Below are positions 35,845 through 45,968 of a DNA stretch of 64,000 nt, in pieces (position 1 is the first letter of the stretch; every line of letters begins with the position of its first letter). The translations under genes and the position numbers were made by a program. The stretch is from contig JBIQIB010000004.1 in NCBI GenBank assembly GCA_044508265.1, forward strand, positions 12,341 to 76,340. The letters are read 5' to 3'. The stretch comes from JAEZDP01 sp044508265 (GTDB taxonomy: Bacteria > Acidobacteriota > Vicinamibacteria > Vicinamibacterales > Vicinamibacteraceae). The notes beneath the pieces were generated by a model, which searched no databases, was not told the origin of the DNA, and saw only the letters and a list, made by a program, of their open reading frames with translations.

Positions 35845-37140
35845 ATGTTGCAAGCCTCCCCTGAACGTATAGCCAGTGACCTCCGACACCTCGTCGACGA
35901 CATAGGCATCCGCCTCGCCGGTACCGCGGGAGAGCGCGCCGCCGCAGACTTCGTGATGGCGTGCGGACGCGATCTCGGTGCGGAGACCTGGGACGAGACG
36001 TTCCCGGTGCAGCAGCGCGACGTCACGTCCGAGGAGCTCGAGGTGCTCGTCGACGGCAGCTGGCGCGCCTTCCCCTGCTCCCTGTTCAGCAGCACACCCG
36101 GCACGGACGGCGAGTGGCGTACCGCCGGCATCGTGCGGCTGGTGCCGACCGACTACCAGCGCGACGACCTGTCGCATCTCAAGGGAAAGGCCGTCATCCA
36201 TCTCGGCTGCCACATCGAGTCACGTGATGCGTACCGGCGCCTCATGGCGGCGGAACCCGCCTTCCTGCTGATGGTCGACACGCGCTACCCCGGGGCGACG
36301 CCGCTGGCCGACGGCATGTTCCCTGCGTATACGAAAGCCATCGGCGCCGTACCGACGCTGAACGTCGCGTACCAGGACGCGTGGCAGTGGATCGAGCGTG
36401 GCGCGACGGAGGCGCGGTGCCGGGTGGTCGGCGGCATGGTCCCGTCGACGTCGCAGAACGTCGTCATCGAGCTGCCGGGCACGGACCTGTCCGACGAGAT
36501 CGTGTATGCGAGCGCGCATCACGACACGCAGGCGGGGTCACCGGGAGCCGACGACAACGGGACCGGCGTGGTGGGCGTCATGGAGCTGGCGCGCCTGCTG
36601 CAGCCGCGGTCGCGCCGGCGCACCATTCGGCTGATCTCGTTCGGCGCCGAGGAGCAGCTGTCGGTAGGTTCCGCCGCCTATGTGCGGGCGCATCGCGAGG
36701 AGGTGTCGCGCCGCGGGCGTCTGATGTACAACCTCGACAGCTTCGGCTCGCACTTGGGCTGGCTCCAGCTGTACATGAACGGGCACGCAGACCTCGAGCC
36801 AGCGTTCCGACAGTATTTCCGCGCCGCCGACCTCTACTACCAGACAGTGACCTCGGTCGTCCCGTACGCCGACCACTTCCCGTTCGTCGCCGCCGGTGTC
36901 GCCGGCCTGTTTCACTACAGGGTCAACTGCGATGCCGGACGGTTCTTCCATCATCGTCCTGACGACGACCTGAGCCGCGTGTCGGCTGAAGTGGTGGCGC
37001 GCGACGTCTCCGCGGTGGCATCGTTCCTCGACGCGGCGGCAACGGCCGACGTGCTGCCGTTCACGCCGGGAATCCCGGAGGAGCAGCGTGCGGCCGTCGA
37101 TGCCTGCTGGTCGGATCTGTTCGGCGGATGGCAGCCGTAG
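35845..37140 (+). CDS. M28-family zinc peptidase (aminopeptidase-like)
   Basis: This 431-residue protein has the M28 metallopeptidase core. It shows ASAHHDTQ (first zinc His), GADDNGTGVVGVMELAR (bridging Asp), SFGAEEQLSVGS (catalytic and ligand Glu pair), YNLDSFG and a C-terminal region with HYRVNCDAGRFFHH. It cleaves N-terminal residues from peptides or related amides. No signal peptide is seen, so it is likely cytoplasmic, unlike many family members. It lies 36 bp after the ABC permease. Confidence 0.87.
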   Translation: MLQASPERIASDLRHLVDDIGIRLAGTAGERAAADFVMACGRDLGAETWDETFPVQQRDVTSEELEVLVDGSWRAFPCSLFSSTPGTDGEWRTAGIVRLVPTDYQRDDLSHLKGKAVIHLGCHIESRDAYRRLMAAEPAFLLMVDTRYPGATPLADGMFPAYTKAIGAVPTLNVAYQDAWQWIERGATEARCRVVGGMVPSTSQNVVIELPGTDLSDEIVYASAHHDTQAGSPGADDNGTGVVGVMELARLLQPRSRRRTIRLISFGAEEQLSVGSAAYVRAHREEVSRRGRLMYNLDSFGSHLGWLQLYMNGHADLEPAFRQYFRAADLYYQTVTSVVPYADHFPFVAAGVAGLFHYRVNCDAGRFFHHRPDDDLSRVSAEVVARDVSAVASFLDAAATADVLPFTPGIPEEQRAAVDACWSDLFGGWQP

Positions 37141-37164
37141 CAGTTTCTGCATCGTTTGGAAGCG

Positions 37165-37233
37165 GAGACCTGACCCCGAATGTCACCAAATCGAGACCTG
37201 ACCCCGAGGGCGGCAGGATTGAGACCTGACCCC
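37165..37233. repeat. Three direct repeats with exact 28-bp period
   Basis: GAGACCTGACCCC occurs at 37165-37177, 37193-37205 and 37221-37233, each 28 bp after the last; the first two copies share two more bases (GA). The 13-15 bp between copies are unrelated to each other. The array bridges the M28 gene end and the M61 gene start. From memory, similar motifs occur near REP-associated or IS200-like elements in several phyla, but no transposase is present here. Confidence 0.75.
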
Positions 37234-39094
37234 AGACTGCTGGCGCTCCTGCTGGTGTTCGCGCTTGCCGTTGCGGCGGCGGCGCAGCCCGTGGAGTACA
37301 CGCTGACGTTCCCCGCGCCGCAGGAACGCTGGATGCAGGTGGAGGTGCGCTTCCCGGCGTCGCCGGGCGAGGCACTCGAGATGCGCATGAGCCGCTCGTC
37401 GCCGGGCCGGTACGCTACCCACGAGTTCGGCAAGAACCTGTACGCGCTCGAGGCACGCGGCGGCGACGGCCGCCGTCTCGACGTGACGACGGTGCGGCCG
37501 GACGTGTGGCGCGTGACACCGACGGACGCCAGCGTGACGGTGTCGTACCGCCTCTTCGGCGATCGCGTGGACGGCACCTACTTCGCCGTGGACGAGACGC
37601 ATGCCCACATCAACGCCCCGGCGGTGTACCTGTGGGCACCGGCGCTCGCCGACCGCGAGTCGCGCGTCCGCCTGGTTGCGCCTGACGGCCTGTCGTGGCG
37701 TGCCTACACGCAGCTGTTCCCGGTGACGGGTGACGCCGGGCCCGGCGAGGTGTTCTCCGCGCCGAACCTCCAGTACCTGATGGACTCGCCCATCGAGTTC
37801 AGCGACGCGCACGTGCGGTCGTTCCAGGTACCGGCTCGCGACGGCGGGCCGGCGGCCACGATCCGCGTGGTGGTACACCACCTCGGCACCGAAGCGCAGG
37901 TCGCCGCGTTCGCGGCCGACATCGAGAAGCTCGTACTGGCACAGCGCGACGTCTTCGGCGAGCTGCCGGCGTTCGACGCCGGCACGTACACGTTCCTGAT
38001 GGACTACCTGCCCTGGGCACGGGGCGACGGCATGGAGCATCGCAACAGCACCGTCTGCACGCTGCCGGTGGGCTTCGACAATGGCCACCAGCGCCACCTC
38101 GGCACCGTGTCGCACGAGTTCTTCCACATCTGGAACGTCGAGCGCATCAGGCCCGCCTCGCTCGAGCCGTTCGACTACACGCAGGCGAACATGACCGAGG
38201 CGCTGTGGCTGGCCGAGGGGTTCACGAGCTACTACGGCGAGCTCACCCTGCGCCGCGCCGGCCTCACCGACGACGCCCGATGGCTCAACGCCGCGTCGAT
38301 GTACGCCAACGAGGCGCTCAACGCGCCGGGCGTCCGGCTGCGGTCCGCCGTCGAGATGAGCCGGCTCGCGCCGTTCGTCGATGCCGCCGTGTATGTCGAT
38401 CGCACGAACTGGGAGAACACCTACCTCTCGTACTACATGCACGGCGCGTCGATCGCGCTGGGCCTCGACCTCACGCTGCGGACGCGGTCCGATGGACAGG
38501 TCACGCTGGACGACTACATGCGGGTGCTCTGGCGCGAATTCGGTGTGGTGCCGGGCAGCGCACCGGGCTACGTTGGACGGCCCTACACGATGGACGACCT
38601 GCGCGCCGCACTCGCCACCGCGAGCGGCGACGCCGCGTTCGCGGCGGAGTTCTTCGACAGGCACGTCGAAGGGCGCGAACCGCTCGACTTCCCGGCCCTC
38701 TTCGAGGCGGCGGGTCTGTCGTTCAGTCCGCGCACGAAGGAGCCCTACGTGGGGTACGTCTCGATCGAGACCGTCGCCGGTCGGCCGACGGTGGCCAGCA
38801 CGACGTTCGCGGGCACGCCCGTCTACGACGCAGGCCTGCATCGCGACGCGGAGATCGTCTCCCTCGGCGGCAGGCCGGTACGCGATCAGGCGGAATGGGA
38901 CGCCATCGTGGGCAGGGCCACTCCGGGGGCAACGCTGGATCTCGTCTTCGTGTCGCGCGGCCGCGAGCGCCGCGCCACGCTCGACGTCACGGGCAATCCG
39001 CGCCGCACGCTCGTGCCGCTCGAGAGGACGGGAGGCACGATCTCCGAACGCCAGCGCACCCTTCGCGACGCCTGGATGGACGGCGTCGCCGTGA

Positions 39095-39111
<17 letters not shown>
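37180..39111 (+). CDS. M61-family glycyl aminopeptidase with PDZ domain
   Basis: This 643-residue zinc metallopeptidase has a signal-peptide-like stretch (RLLALLLVFALAVAAAAQ) and an N-terminal beta domain. The catalytic site is SHEFFHIWNVERIRP (HExxH), with the third ligand in LAEGFTSYYGEL; the spacing is that of M61. A C-terminal PDZ-like domain follows (GTPVYDAGLHRDAEIVSLGG). It should act outside the cytoplasm. The start is uncertain: the ATG at 37180 lies inside the 28-bp repeat array, and an in-frame TTG at 37219 would also keep the signal peptide. Its last 17 bp overlap the convergent dehydrogenase gene. Confidence 0.88.
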
Positions 39112-40741
<1,630 letters not shown>

Positions 40742-40751
40742 GGTCGGGGCC

Positions 40752-40757
40752 AGTGTA
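40752..40757 (-). promoter_or_regulatory. Possible -10 box of pruA, leaderless type
   Basis: On the minus strand TACACT lies 10 bp before the pruA ATG. If used, the mRNA would begin about at the start codon. No -35 hexamer stands out. Confidence 0.35.
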
Positions 40758-40897
40758 GATCGGAGATGCGACGCCGCGGAGTGGCGGCGGGAATGCTGAA
40801 GGCATGTCGGCGCAACCGGCCGGCGCGCGCTTGCCCTCCGCGTGGCGGCGCCGTTATCCTCGCGGCACTTCGTCCAGTACCGTCAAAGGAGACAGCC

Positions 40898-41383
40898 GTG
40901 ACCAGCACGTCAAGTGATTCCTCGCGTCGTTCGATCTTCAAGTCCCTTGCCGCCGCCACCGCCGCCTTCGCGACGGGCGTCTTCGGCGCGTCCCGCAAGG
41001 CCGAGGCGGCTCCCGCGGGCATCGTCACGATCCCCGATCCCGCGCAGCAGGCGGCGGCCAAGGGTCCGCTGTTCTCGGGCGCCAAGGTCCACAACGGGCT
41101 CGTGTACATCGCCGGCAAGGGCTACCACGAGCCGGGCGACATCACGCTGCACACGACGAAGGTGCTCGACGCCGTCGAGGCCGAACTGAAGAAGGCCGGC
41201 TCGTCGATGGACAAGGTCCTCAAGGTGAACGTGTATCTCGCGGACCTCGCCGATTACGAGGCGATGAACGCGGCCTACCGTGGCCGCTTCGGTGACAACC
41301 CGCCCGTGCGCACCACCGTCGCCTGCTATGGCGGCGTTCCTGGCCGCTCGCTGGTGGAGATCGACTGCATCGCGGCCCTGTAG
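40898..41383 (+). CDS. Tat-exported RidA/YjgF family protein
   Basis: RidA proteins hydrolyse reactive enamines or imines released by PLP enzymes. This 161-residue protein begins with a Tat signal (SSRRSIFKSLAAATAAFATG) followed by a complete RidA domain: KVHNGLVYIAGKG, LKVNVYLADLADYEAMN, and RTTVACYGGVPGRSLVEIDCIA with the conserved active-site Arg and final Glu. The GTG start at 40898 is supported by AAAGGAG six bases upstream; longer in-frame readings are shadows of pruA. An exported RidA is unusual, since the known role is cytosolic, and two other exported RidA proteins occur in this window. Confidence 0.9.
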   Translation: MTSTSSDSSRRSIFKSLAAATAAFATGVFGASRKAEAAPAGIVTIPDPAQQAAAKGPLFSGAKVHNGLVYIAGKGYHEPGDITLHTTKVLDAVEAELKKAGSSMDKVLKVNVYLADLADYEAMNAAYRGRFGDNPPVRTTVACYGGVPGRSLVEIDCIAAL

Positions 41384-41405
41384 CTGCAGCGGCACACCGC
41401 CGCAC

Positions 41406-41437
41406 CCGCACGAGTGGCTCAGTGGCCCCTCGTGCGG
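41406..41437. terminator. Hairpin between convergent ridA-like and amidohydrolase genes
   Basis: CCGCACGAG (41406-41414) pairs exactly with CTCGTGCGG (41429-41437), and an inner GGC/GCC pair extends the stem. It overlaps the last codons and stop of the amidohydrolase and lies 23 bp after the RidA stop, so it could end the rightward transcript. No U-tract follows on either side. Confidence 0.45.
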
Positions 41438-42711
41438 TCCCACCTGGGATCGCCGCCACGCGCGTCAGGAGGCAGCGACTCCCAGGGATCGGCAATCAGG
41501 CCGTTCAAGTCGTAGACGACCTTGCCGTCACGTACCGTGAGCTCGCAGTCGATGCGCTGCGTGCTCGGGATGAGGCCGCCCGCGGGATCCGCGTAGCCGA
41601 ACCTGCCCTGCGCGATCCGCAGCACCGCGACGTCGGCAGGCGCCCCCACGCCGAGGTGGCCGAGGTCGGCCCGCTTGATCTGCATGGCCGGGTTCGTCGT
41701 GGACATCCGCACCACGTCCTCGAACGGCACGCCCATCGCGACGACCTTGCTCATCAGGTTCGTCATGCTCTTCATGGCGGAGTTCATGCTGCTGGTGTGC
41801 AGGTCCGTCGAGATCGAGTCGGGCACGAACCCCGCCTTGATGAGCGGCACGGCCGTGGCGTAGCGGAAGCTGGCGCCGCCGTGGCCGACGTCGAACAGCA
41901 CGCCGCGCTTGCGGCCTTCGAGCATGGCGGCGCTGGGGCCGCCGGTCTGCTCGTCCTGCTCGCCGCGGCGCCCGCCATACATGTGCGTGTAGATGTCGCC
42001 GGCCTTGAAGTGCTCGGTGAAGAGCGTCATCAGCGTGCGGCCGGCGCGCATGTTGCCGCCGAAGTCCACCATGACCGGGATGTCGAGCTTCCGCCCGACC
42101 TCCGCCGCGCGCTCGTAGGGAATCCAGTCGGCGCCGTTGTAGTGGGCGCTCTTGATGCCGACGATCACGCCGGGATGGGCCTGCGCCATGCGCGCGGTGG
42201 CCTGCGCGTCCATGTCGTCGACGTTCTGCTCGATCCGGCCGGACCCCATGCCGTTGCCGACGATGTTGAGGAAGGCCGTCACGCGCGTCTTCGATCCGTC
42301 GATGATGCGGCGCTTGAACTCGGGGAAGTTGCGCCAGCCCGACGAGCCGGCGTCGGCCACCGTCGTGACGCAACTGCGGAGCGTGAAGCCGTCGGGGAAG
42401 ACGCTCCAGTCGCCTCCTGCGTAGTCGTCGGTCTTCTCGCCAGCGAAGATGTGCACGTGGATGTCGATGAGCCCGGGCGTCACGACGAGACCGGACGCGT
42501 CGATGCTCTTGACCGCGTGTGCCGCCGGGATGTCGGCCGCCACGGCGGCAATCCTGCCGTCCTTGATGGCGACGTCCCGGACGGCGTCGACGCCGTTGCG
42601 CGGGTCGAGCACACGGCCGCCCTTGATCAGGAAGTCGTAGTCGGGGCTGCCCTGCGCCGACAGTGCCGCCGTCAGCGCAAGGATCGTGAGGGTGACTGCT
42701 CCACGTGTCAT
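41419..42711 (-). CDS. Exported amidohydrolase/deacetylase-family metallohydrolase
   Basis: This 430-residue hydrolase has a short signal peptide (TLTILALTAALSAQ) and the dihydroorotase-like amidohydrolase fold. Metal-ligand candidates are His85/His87 (IDIHVHIFAG), Lys187 (VGIKSAHY, likely carboxylated), His243 (THMY), His277 (DVGHGG) and Asp303 (STDLH). Relatives include EF0837-type deacetylases, found beside SelA-like PLP enzymes. Two paralogues lie at 56086-58634. The substrate is unknown, probably an N-acyl compound or cyclic amide in the periplasm. Its 3' end overlaps a hairpin shared with the convergent RidA gene. Confidence 0.85.
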   Translation of the reverse strand: MTRGAVTLTILALTAALSAQGSPDYDFLIKGGRVLDPRNGVDAVRDVAIKDGRIAAVAADIPAAHAVKSIDASGLVVTPGLIDIHVHIFAGEKTDDYAGGDWSVFPDGFTLRSCVTTVADAGSSGWRNFPEFKRRIIDGSKTRVTAFLNIVGNGMGSGRIEQNVDDMDAQATARMAQAHPGVIVGIKSAHYNGADWIPYERAAEVGRKLDIPVMVDFGGNMRAGRTLMTLFTEHFKAGDIYTHMYGGRRGEQDEQTGGPSAAMLEGRKRGVLFDVGHGGASFRYATAVPLIKAGFVPDSISTDLHTSSMNSAMKSMTNLMSKVVAMGVPFEDVVRMSTTNPAMQIKRADLGHLGVGAPADVAVLRIAQGRFGYADPAGGLIPSTQRIDCELTVRDGKVVYDLNGLIADPWESLPPDARGGDPRWDRTRGH

Positions 42712-42826
42712 CGATGTCCTCGCCTGCCGCAGCGCGCCCGGCCGGGAGGTCCGTCTCGGCGCGCCACGCGACGCGTCGGATAGACTGGCCTCCTGAAGTC
42801 GACGCGACGTCCTGGCCCGTGCGGAG

Positions 42827-43891
42827 ATGCCGCACTGTATGCGCCGGCATGGCCCGCGTCAAGGACTAGTGCCATTGGCGAAGCCCCCGTTCCTCCGACT
42901 CTTCAGCAGCCTGGCCGGTGACCGGCGCGCCGTCGAGTCCGTCGTCCCGCGGCGGACCTTCGACGACGTCATCCTCCCGCCGGCGACGAGGCGCGCGCTG
43001 GACCAGGCGTTGACACAGGTCACCAGCCACGGGCTGATCTTCGACGACTGGGGCCTGGGGCAGCGGCATCCGACGGGGATGGCCGTCGCGTTCAACTTCG
43101 CCGGCCCGTCGGGCACCGGCAAGACGATCTGCGCCGAGGCGATTGCGCACGCACTCGGGCGCCGGCTGCTGGTCGTGCGGTATGCCGAGCTCGAGTCGAT
43201 GTGGATGGGCGAGACGCCGAAGAACGTCACCAGCGTCTTCAGGCTCGCGCTCGAGGAGAACGCGGTCCTCTTCTTCGACGAAGCCGACGCCATCGCGACG
43301 CGACGCAGCGCGTCGCTCGACCGGGCGATCGACCGCGAGAGCAACACCGTGGTGAACGTGCTGCTGCAGGAGCTCGAGCGCTTCAACGGCGTCGTCATCT
43401 TCGCGACCAACCTCGCGTCGAACTTCGACCCGGCCTTCGAGCGGCGGCTGCGGACGCACGTGCTGTTCGAACGCCCGGGCCCTGAAGAACGCGAGCAGAT
43501 CTGGCGCGTGCAGATGCACCCGACGCGCACGCCGCTCGCCGGCGACGTCGACTTCCGCGCCCTCGCCCTGAAATATGACGCGACGGGCGGCGAGATCCGT
43601 AACGCCGTGCTGAAGGCCGCGCTGGCCGCCGCGTCGGAGCCCGGCGACGACGCCGCGAAGACGATCCGGCAGCGGCACCTCGAGGACGGCGTCAGGGAGG
43701 TGCTCGAAGGCCGGCGCGTGATGCGTCAGTCACTGATCGCCGGATCGGACGAGCCCCATGCCGACGGCGCGATCGAGGCGATCGACCGGCTCCATGCGAC
43801 GCTGAGCCGCGGGCTTCTCATCGTCGGCGCGCTCGGCGTCCTGTCCCTGATCCTGGCCAGTGTGGCGCTGGCCGTCGCCCTGCTGCGCTGA
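42827..43891 (+). CDS. AAA-family ATPase with C-terminal membrane anchor
   Basis: This protein of up to 354 residues has one AAA module: Walker A FAGPSGTGKTICAEAIAH, Walker B AVLFFDEADAIATRR, sensor 1 FATNLASNFD and an arginine-finger region AFERRLRTHVLFE. The C-terminus is a single hydrophobic helix (LIVGALGVLSLILASVALAV), so it is anchored to the membrane with the ATPase in the cytoplasm. The start is unclear: ATG at 42827, GTG at 42869 and TTG at 42875 are all in frame, and an AAGGA at 42861-42865 best suits TTG. It may remodel membrane proteins; no partner is evident nearby. Confidence 0.83.
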   Translation: MPHCMRRHGPRQGLVPLAKPPFLRLFSSLAGDRRAVESVVPRRTFDDVILPPATRRALDQALTQVTSHGLIFDDWGLGQRHPTGMAVAFNFAGPSGTGKTICAEAIAHALGRRLLVVRYAELESMWMGETPKNVTSVFRLALEENAVLFFDEADAIATRRSASLDRAIDRESNTVVNVLLQELERFNGVVIFATNLASNFDPAFERRLRTHVLFERPGPEEREQIWRVQMHPTRTPLAGDVDFRALALKYDATGGEIRNAVLKAALAAASEPGDDAAKTIRQRHLEDGVREVLEGRRVMRQSLIAGSDEPHADGAIEAIDRLHATLSRGLLIVGALGVLSLILASVALAVALLR

Positions 43892-43975
43892 CCGGCGCGC
43901 TGACCGCCTCGAGCACTGCCTGTGGCAGCGGCCGGCGGCTCGTCGCCGTGCGGCGACTCGTGAAAGGATTACCGC

Positions 43976-45121
43976 ATGGGCAGACCGATCCCCGCGTGGG
44001 AACCGTTATCGGACGCCGTGCTCGCGGATCAGTGCGGCACGTACGACCGGATGCGCGCCGCGTGCCCGGTCGCGCGCTCACCGCGCGGCGTCACGCTCTT
44101 CAGGCACGCCGACGTCGTGGCGGCCGCGGCAGATCCACAGGCGTTCTCGTCGGCAGCCTCGGCGTTCCGCGCGGTGCCGAACACGCTCGATCCGCCTGAG
44201 CACACGAAGTTCCGAGCCGTCATCGACCCGTTCTTCACGCCGGAGCGGATGAGCGCGCTCGAGCCTCGCATCAGGGCTGTGGCCCGCGAGATCATCGGCG
44301 TGCTCCCGTCCGACGTCACCGTGGACGCCGTCACCGACATCGGCTACCGGTTCGCCGTGCGGGCGCAGGCCGAGTGGCTCGGGTGGCAGGGCATCGAGGC
44401 GGATCTCATCGCGTGGATGCGCGACAACCATGCCGCCACGCGGTCAGCGGACCGCTCGCGGACGGCCGCCGTCGCGGCGGCATTCGACGAGATGGTGTCG
44501 GCGCAGGTGCGGCGCCGTCGCGAGCTGGGCAGCGCCGCGCCGGAGGATCCGACCACCGAGCTGCTGCGAGTCACGGTGGACGGCGCGCCGCTCACCGACG
44601 GCGACATCGTGTCGATCCTCCGCAACTGGACGGCCGGCGACCTCGGATCCATGGCGGCGGCCCTCGGCGTCGTCGTCCACTTCCTGGCCACCCACCCCGA
44701 CGTGCAGGACGCCCTCCGCAACGAACCCGGCGGGCTCGCCCCCGCGATCGACGAGATGCTGCGGATCGACGACCCGTTCCTCGTGAACCGCCGCGTCACG
44801 ACGACAACGACGAACATCGGCGAGTTCGAGCTGGAAGCCGGCACGCGCGTGTACCTGAACTGGACGTCGGCCAACCGCGACGAACGCGTGTTTCCCGACC
44901 CGGACGCCTACAAGCCGCAAGAGCACGCGCGGCACAACCTCGTCTACGGCACCGGCATTCACGTCTGCCCCGGGCGACCGCTCGCGACGCTCGAACTCGT
45001 CGTGGCCGTGGAGACACTGCTGGCGCGGACGACGCAGATCACGCTGGCGCCCGACGACGGCCCGGCGCGCGAAACGTACCCCCTGGGCGGCTGGAGCCGC
45101 GTGCCGGTGCGGCTGCGCTGA
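43976..45121 (+). CDS. Cytochrome P450
   Basis: This 381-residue soluble P450 has the ExxR motif (DEMLR) and the heme loop YGTGIHVCPGRPLA with its cysteine ligand. NTLDPPEHTKFRAVIDPFF and the RRVTTTTT region are typical of bacterial P450s. The I-helix reads NWTAGDLGSMAAALG, so the usual acid-alcohol pair for oxygen activation (Glu/Asp-Thr) is absent. Redox partners (ferredoxin, reductase) are not encoded nearby. An SDR lies 22 bp downstream and may act on the same compound. Confidence 0.93.
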   Translation: MGRPIPAWEPLSDAVLADQCGTYDRMRAACPVARSPRGVTLFRHADVVAAAADPQAFSSAASAFRAVPNTLDPPEHTKFRAVIDPFFTPERMSALEPRIRAVAREIIGVLPSDVTVDAVTDIGYRFAVRAQAEWLGWQGIEADLIAWMRDNHAATRSADRSRTAAVAAAFDEMVSAQVRRRRELGSAAPEDPTTELLRVTVDGAPLTDGDIVSILRNWTAGDLGSMAAALGVVVHFLATHPDVQDALRNEPGGLAPAIDEMLRIDDPFLVNRRVTTTTTNIGEFELEAGTRVYLNWTSANRDERVFPDPDAYKPQEHARHNLVYGTGIHVCPGRPLATLELVVAVETLLARTTQITLAPDDGPARETYPLGGWSRVPVRLR

Positions 45122-45128
45122 TCGCGGC

Positions 45129-45134
45129 TACAAT
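45129..45134 (+). promoter_or_regulatory. Possible -10 box of the SDR gene, leaderless type
   Basis: TACAAT matches five of six consensus bases and lies 9 bp before the ATG at 45144. Transcription would start within a few bases of the start codon. No ribosome-binding site precedes this ATG. Confidence 0.45.
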
Positions 45135-45143
45135 CGGTCTCCG

Positions 45144-45935
45144 ATGTCAGCCGTTCCTGTCGTGCTGGTCACGGGCGCGAGCCGCGGGCTCGGGCGAGGC
45201 ATCGCCATCGAGGCCGCGTCCGAGGGTTTCTCGGTAGCCATCGGTTACGCAACGAACACTGCCGCCGCGGAAGAGACCGCTGTTCTGTGCCGGCGTGCGG
45301 CGCGAGGCGCCACGCAGACCTTCGCGCCCGTGCGGGGCGACATGGGCAGTACCGACGACCGCGCGGCGCTGCTGACCGGCGCGCTGGACTCGTTCGGCCG
45401 GCTCGATGCGCTCGTCAACAACGCGGGAATGGCGCCACGGGTGCGGGCAGACCTGACGGAGACCACCGAGGCGTCGTTCGAGGAGCTGATGCGCGTCAAC
45501 CTGCAGGGACCGTTCTTCCTGACGCAGGCTGTCGCGAATCACTGGCTGACGAAGCCCTACGCGCCGGCGCTCTCCAGCGGCTTCAAGATCGTCTTCGTGA
45601 CGTCCATTTCGGCCGACACGGCCTCGCTGAACCGGGGCGAATACTGCATCTCGAAGGCGGGCCTGGCCATGGCGTCGCAGCTCTGGGCGCTGCGCCTCGC
45701 CGCTGACGGCGTCCAGGTGGTCGAGCTGCGGCCCGGCATCATGGCGACAGACATGACCGCCGGCGTGAAGGAGAAGTACGACGCGCTGATAGCCGACGGC
45801 GTCGTGCCACAGCGGCGCTGGGGGACACCGGGTGACGTGGGGCGTGCCGTTCGCTCCGTGCTCGCCGGGCACTTCGACTTCACGACCGGCGACGTGATCC
45901 ACATCGACGGCGGCTTCCACATCCGCCGGCTCTAG
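45144..45935 (+). CDS. Short-chain dehydrogenase/reductase (3-ketoacyl reductase type)
   Basis: This 263-residue protein is a classical SDR. It has TGASRGLGRG (cofactor glycine motif), NNAGMAP, the catalytic Ser in FVTSISADTAS, the YCISK active-site Tyr/Lys motif and a C-terminal GDVIHIDGGFHI that is typical of 3-ketoacyl-ACP reductase-like SDRs. The substrate cannot be read from sequence. Its gene name in databases is often 3-ketoacyl-ACP reductase, but the position between a P450 and a GH88-like hydrolase suggests a catabolic sugar or polyol substrate. It appears leaderless, with a -10 box 9 bp before the ATG. Confidence 0.9.
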   Translation: MSAVPVVLVTGASRGLGRGIAIEAASEGFSVAIGYATNTAAAEETAVLCRRAARGATQTFAPVRGDMGSTDDRAALLTGALDSFGRLDALVNNAGMAPRVRADLTETTEASFEELMRVNLQGPFFLTQAVANHWLTKPYAPALSSGFKIVFVTSISADTASLNRGEYCISKAGLAMASQLWALRLAADGVQVVELRPGIMATDMTAGVKEKYDALIADGVVPQRRWGTPGDVGRAVRSVLAGHFDFTTGDVIHIDGGFHIRRL

Positions 45936-45951
45936 GCGCCGGGCCGGCGCC
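45935..45951. terminator. Short GC hairpin after the SDR gene
   Basis: GGCGCCG and CGGCGCC form a perfect 7-bp stem with a GGC loop, starting at the last base of the SDR stop codon. There is no T-tract. It may slow transcription or protect the mRNA end before the GH88-like gene 18 bp later. Confidence 0.35.
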
Positions 45952-45968
45952 CGCGTACGAGACGTCTC

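Noticed and set aside
37165..37233. CRISPR-like array
   Set aside because: Only three 13-bp repeats with 15-bp spacers, no cas genes, and the unit is too short for a CRISPR repeat.
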